Assembly (NCBI GenBank): GCA_949752795.1
Contig: OX457056.1
Coordinates: 200,571,654-200,635,653, forward strand
From: Hyperoodon ampullatus
Taxonomy: Eukaryota; Chordata; Mammalia; Artiodactyla; Ziphiidae
Reading direction: 5' to 3'
DNA length: 64,000 nt
Part shown: piece after piece, positions 62,481 through 64,000 of the stretch
Numbering within the stretch: the stretch's first letter is position 1
Layout of the letters: every line of letters begins with the position of its first letter
The notes under the pieces: model-generated
What the model was told of the DNA's origin: nothing
Seen by the model: only the letters and a program-made list of their open reading frames with translations
Database searches by the model: none
Translations under genes and position numbers: made by a program

Positions 62481-62885
62481 AACTTAGTCCCTGGACCACA
62501 AAGATACAACATACCGTTTTCTCATGAGTCTTAGCCTGGAAGTCTTCAGTCCTGAGCAGGGTCTGGTTAAAGAAAGTTATATCTGGGGACTTCCATCTGC
62601 ACAACTGCTATGGATGTCACAGAGGTATAGGAGGTATAAGTGTCACTGAGGTCTGAGCTTTTTTACCTGAGCAGCAAATGGAGTTAGGAGGCTACAGTGG
62701 TCATAGGATACATTCAGACAGAGCCATCTAATTGTGGTGACAGAGTGAGAAATTAGGTAATAAAAAGCAAACCATTCCTTAATTGTCCATCATAGATGGT
62801 AACATATCCCTAAAAACCTGGGTAGGCTGTTACTTGGACTTGTGGGTGTCCAGAAACAAGTATATACTATCTCCTCATCACTTAC

Positions 62886-64000
62886 CTCTAAGTTGCTGGA
62901 GTTCCATGTTCAAACTCTCAATGTTACTCTCGTAGAACTCAAGATTCTCAGGGGTCTCTGCCCTTAGTGATTCCTCTTGCTTCTCCTCCAGCAGTGAGTT
63001 CAGCTCTTCTTGAGCCCTGCAGCACATATCCAAGTCCTGTTCCATCTCCTGAATCCTCACCAAGACTAAGGGACACTGGGAAGTCTGGTCCAAAGTCTTC
63101 TCCATGTTCTCAGGGCCCTCCTTTTCTAGGGTCTCCCAGCCAGGACGGTTACAAGTTAGGAGCTTGGGGGGTACTGCATTCGTTCTCTGCTGGGCCGAGG
63201 GAGGCAGGGGAGCGGGGCGAGAGGGTCGCATTGCCAAGGGTGGTTCCGGTCTCAGGCTCTGGTCCACTGGCAAAAGGGGAGGAGCGGATGCTGGAGTACA
63301 GGGACGGGGTGGCGGTGGCCTTAGAGCCTTTCTCCTCTCGGGCAGCTCCTGCTGGATGATTAGCTTCGAGGAACCTTGGAAAATATCCTTTTCGGAGTTA
63401 AAGTCCATGATTGAAAAGTGGCGCAAAATTTTATCTGGTTCTGTTCCGGGCCCTGACAAGCTCTTCTCAAACTCTATCAGTTGTTGTGTCAACTTAGAAT
63501 CCAGGTCCATGTTGCCGTCTCCCTGTGAAAGTGCCATTGCTTCCACAGCAGGTGCCCTGTCTTGCAGACCAGGCTTCATCTCTGATCTCTCTGATGCAGA
63601 GCAAAAGCTGGAAGCATTTTCTTTGGGTGTGAGGTGCTTTTTCACACACCTCGCCATGCCCTGGAGCTGAGGGCTCAACTGGCTGGGTCTGACTGCCCTG
63701 GAGGCTAAACGAGAAAAGGTGCTATGAAGAGGTGGCACTGGCTTCTGAAGGGTTTTCGGCTGGGAGTATGTTCTTCTGGGAGGTAGGCTGGAGTAGTCTC
63801 TAGTCCTTGCTTCTAGAGGAAGAGGGTCAGAGTACTGGTTGGGGCGGGGGTTGCTTCCTCCTCCTATAGAATAATACTGGTTTTTCTGCAATTCGGGATG
63901 AAAAGGTACTGGAGTTTGGGACGCAACACCATTGACCACCTCTGAAGGATCCTTTGTGGAAGAGTATTTGGCAAGAAGCTGTTCGTGCCCTGAACCTGTG
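62886..64000 (-). CDS. DNMBP: DNMBP large exon, 3' part: proline-rich region and coiled coil
   Basis: The reading frame is open from the window edge (first full codons read T-G-S-G-H-E-Q-L-L) to a donor at 62885 (gtaagtga). It ends one base into a codon (phase 1). Visible parts, N to C: a Ser/Pro/Arg-rich stretch, an acidic segment near KLTQQLIEFEKSL, a proline-rich block (ALRPPPPRP, then RPAPLPPSAQQ) with likely SH3-binding PxxP motifs, and a Glu/Leu-rich coiled coil ending NMELQQLR just before the splice site. The exon continues beyond 64000, so its start is not seen. A GTG at 63937-63939 is an internal valine, not a start. The long plus-strand open frames across this exon are shadows. Confidence 0.97.

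Larger units (their letters stand above)
25204..62885 (-). other. DNMBP 37.7-kb intron with alternative exon
   Basis: Holds the candidate alternative exon (46411-47578), the candidate first exon near 32106, seventeen SINEs, an old L1 (28296-29869), and MIR and L2 relics. Stretches with nothing I can assign: 26440-27600, 30700-31950, 34800-35820, 36000-36820, 37000-37930, 38420-39390, 45000-46400, 47900-48780, 49880-51570, 52700-53500, 54720-56200, 56340-57910, 59240-60540 and 60750-62280. A part near 43560-44130 may be an old L1 5' region. Confidence 0.8.
618..64000 (-). other. DNMBP: DNMBP gene (partial, internal exons)
   Basis: The exons listed separately translate to dynamin-binding protein (Tuba). 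In the known protein, four N-terminal SH3 domains bind dynamin, a central DH domain activates Cdc42, a BAR domain takes the place of the usual PH domain, and two C-terminal SH3 domains recruit actin regulators such as N-WASP. It acts at membranes, cell junctions and sites of endocytosis. The window shows the proline-rich/coiled-coil end of the large exon, the whole DH domain and most or all of the BAR domain. All junctions are GT/AG, and phases agree from exon to exon. No frameshift or stop was seen, so the gene looks intact. The N-terminal SH3 exons and the C-terminal SH3 exons are outside the window. Confidence 0.97.

Noticed and set aside
62967..63670. Plus-strand frames of 130 and 188 aa
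   Set aside because: Shadows of the DNMBP large exon; composition is that of reverse-read proline-rich codons.

Overview
The window is nuclear DNA of a mammal, almost certainly a cetacean. It carries at least 27 copies of tRNA-derived CHR-type SINEs (the 'cttccctggtggcgcagtgg' family of whales and relatives), young and old L1 LINEs, and relics of MIR and L2. Nearly all long open frames outside exons are L1 ORF2 or readings through SINEs.

One protein-coding gene spans the window on the minus strand: DNMBP (dynamin-binding protein, Tuba), a scaffold and Cdc42 exchange factor. Reading 64000 to 1, the window holds the 3' end of the large exon (proline-rich region and coiled coil, 62886-64000), a 37.7 kb intron, six exons that build the DH (RhoGEF) domain, including an 18-nt microexon at 12212-12229, and exons of the BAR domain down to 618. 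I placed every splice site by reading AG/GT and codon phase. The ten downstream exons sum to 1538 nt and, with the one base carried from the large exon, close into 513 codons without a stop. The N-terminal SH3 exons lie beyond 64000 and the C-terminal SH3 exons lie below position 1.

The most notable item is inside the 37.7 kb intron: an open exon at 46411-47578 (389 codons, Asn/Asp/Tyr/Gly-rich, with an internal 39-residue repeat). Its donor has the same codon phase as the large exon, so it can splice in frame to the first DH exon. It would give a Tuba form whose SH3/proline-rich N-terminus is replaced by an unrelated one. A second possible alternative start, non-coding, lies near 32106-32330.

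Region by region: 1-6200 has the last BAR exons, then an old L1 into which a SINE and an ORMDL1 processed pseudogene inserted; the pseudogene was itself hit by a younger L1. 6200-13000 has the remaining DH/BAR exons in old L1 and SINE sequence. 13000-24000 is an intron with a twin-primed (5'-inverted) L1 followed head-to-tail by a second truncated L1. 24000-25200 has the first two DH exons. 25200-62885 is the long intron with SINEs, an old L1, MIR and L2 relics and the alternative exon. 62886-64000 is the large DNMBP exon. I saw no rRNA, tRNA or ncRNA genes and no CRISPR.
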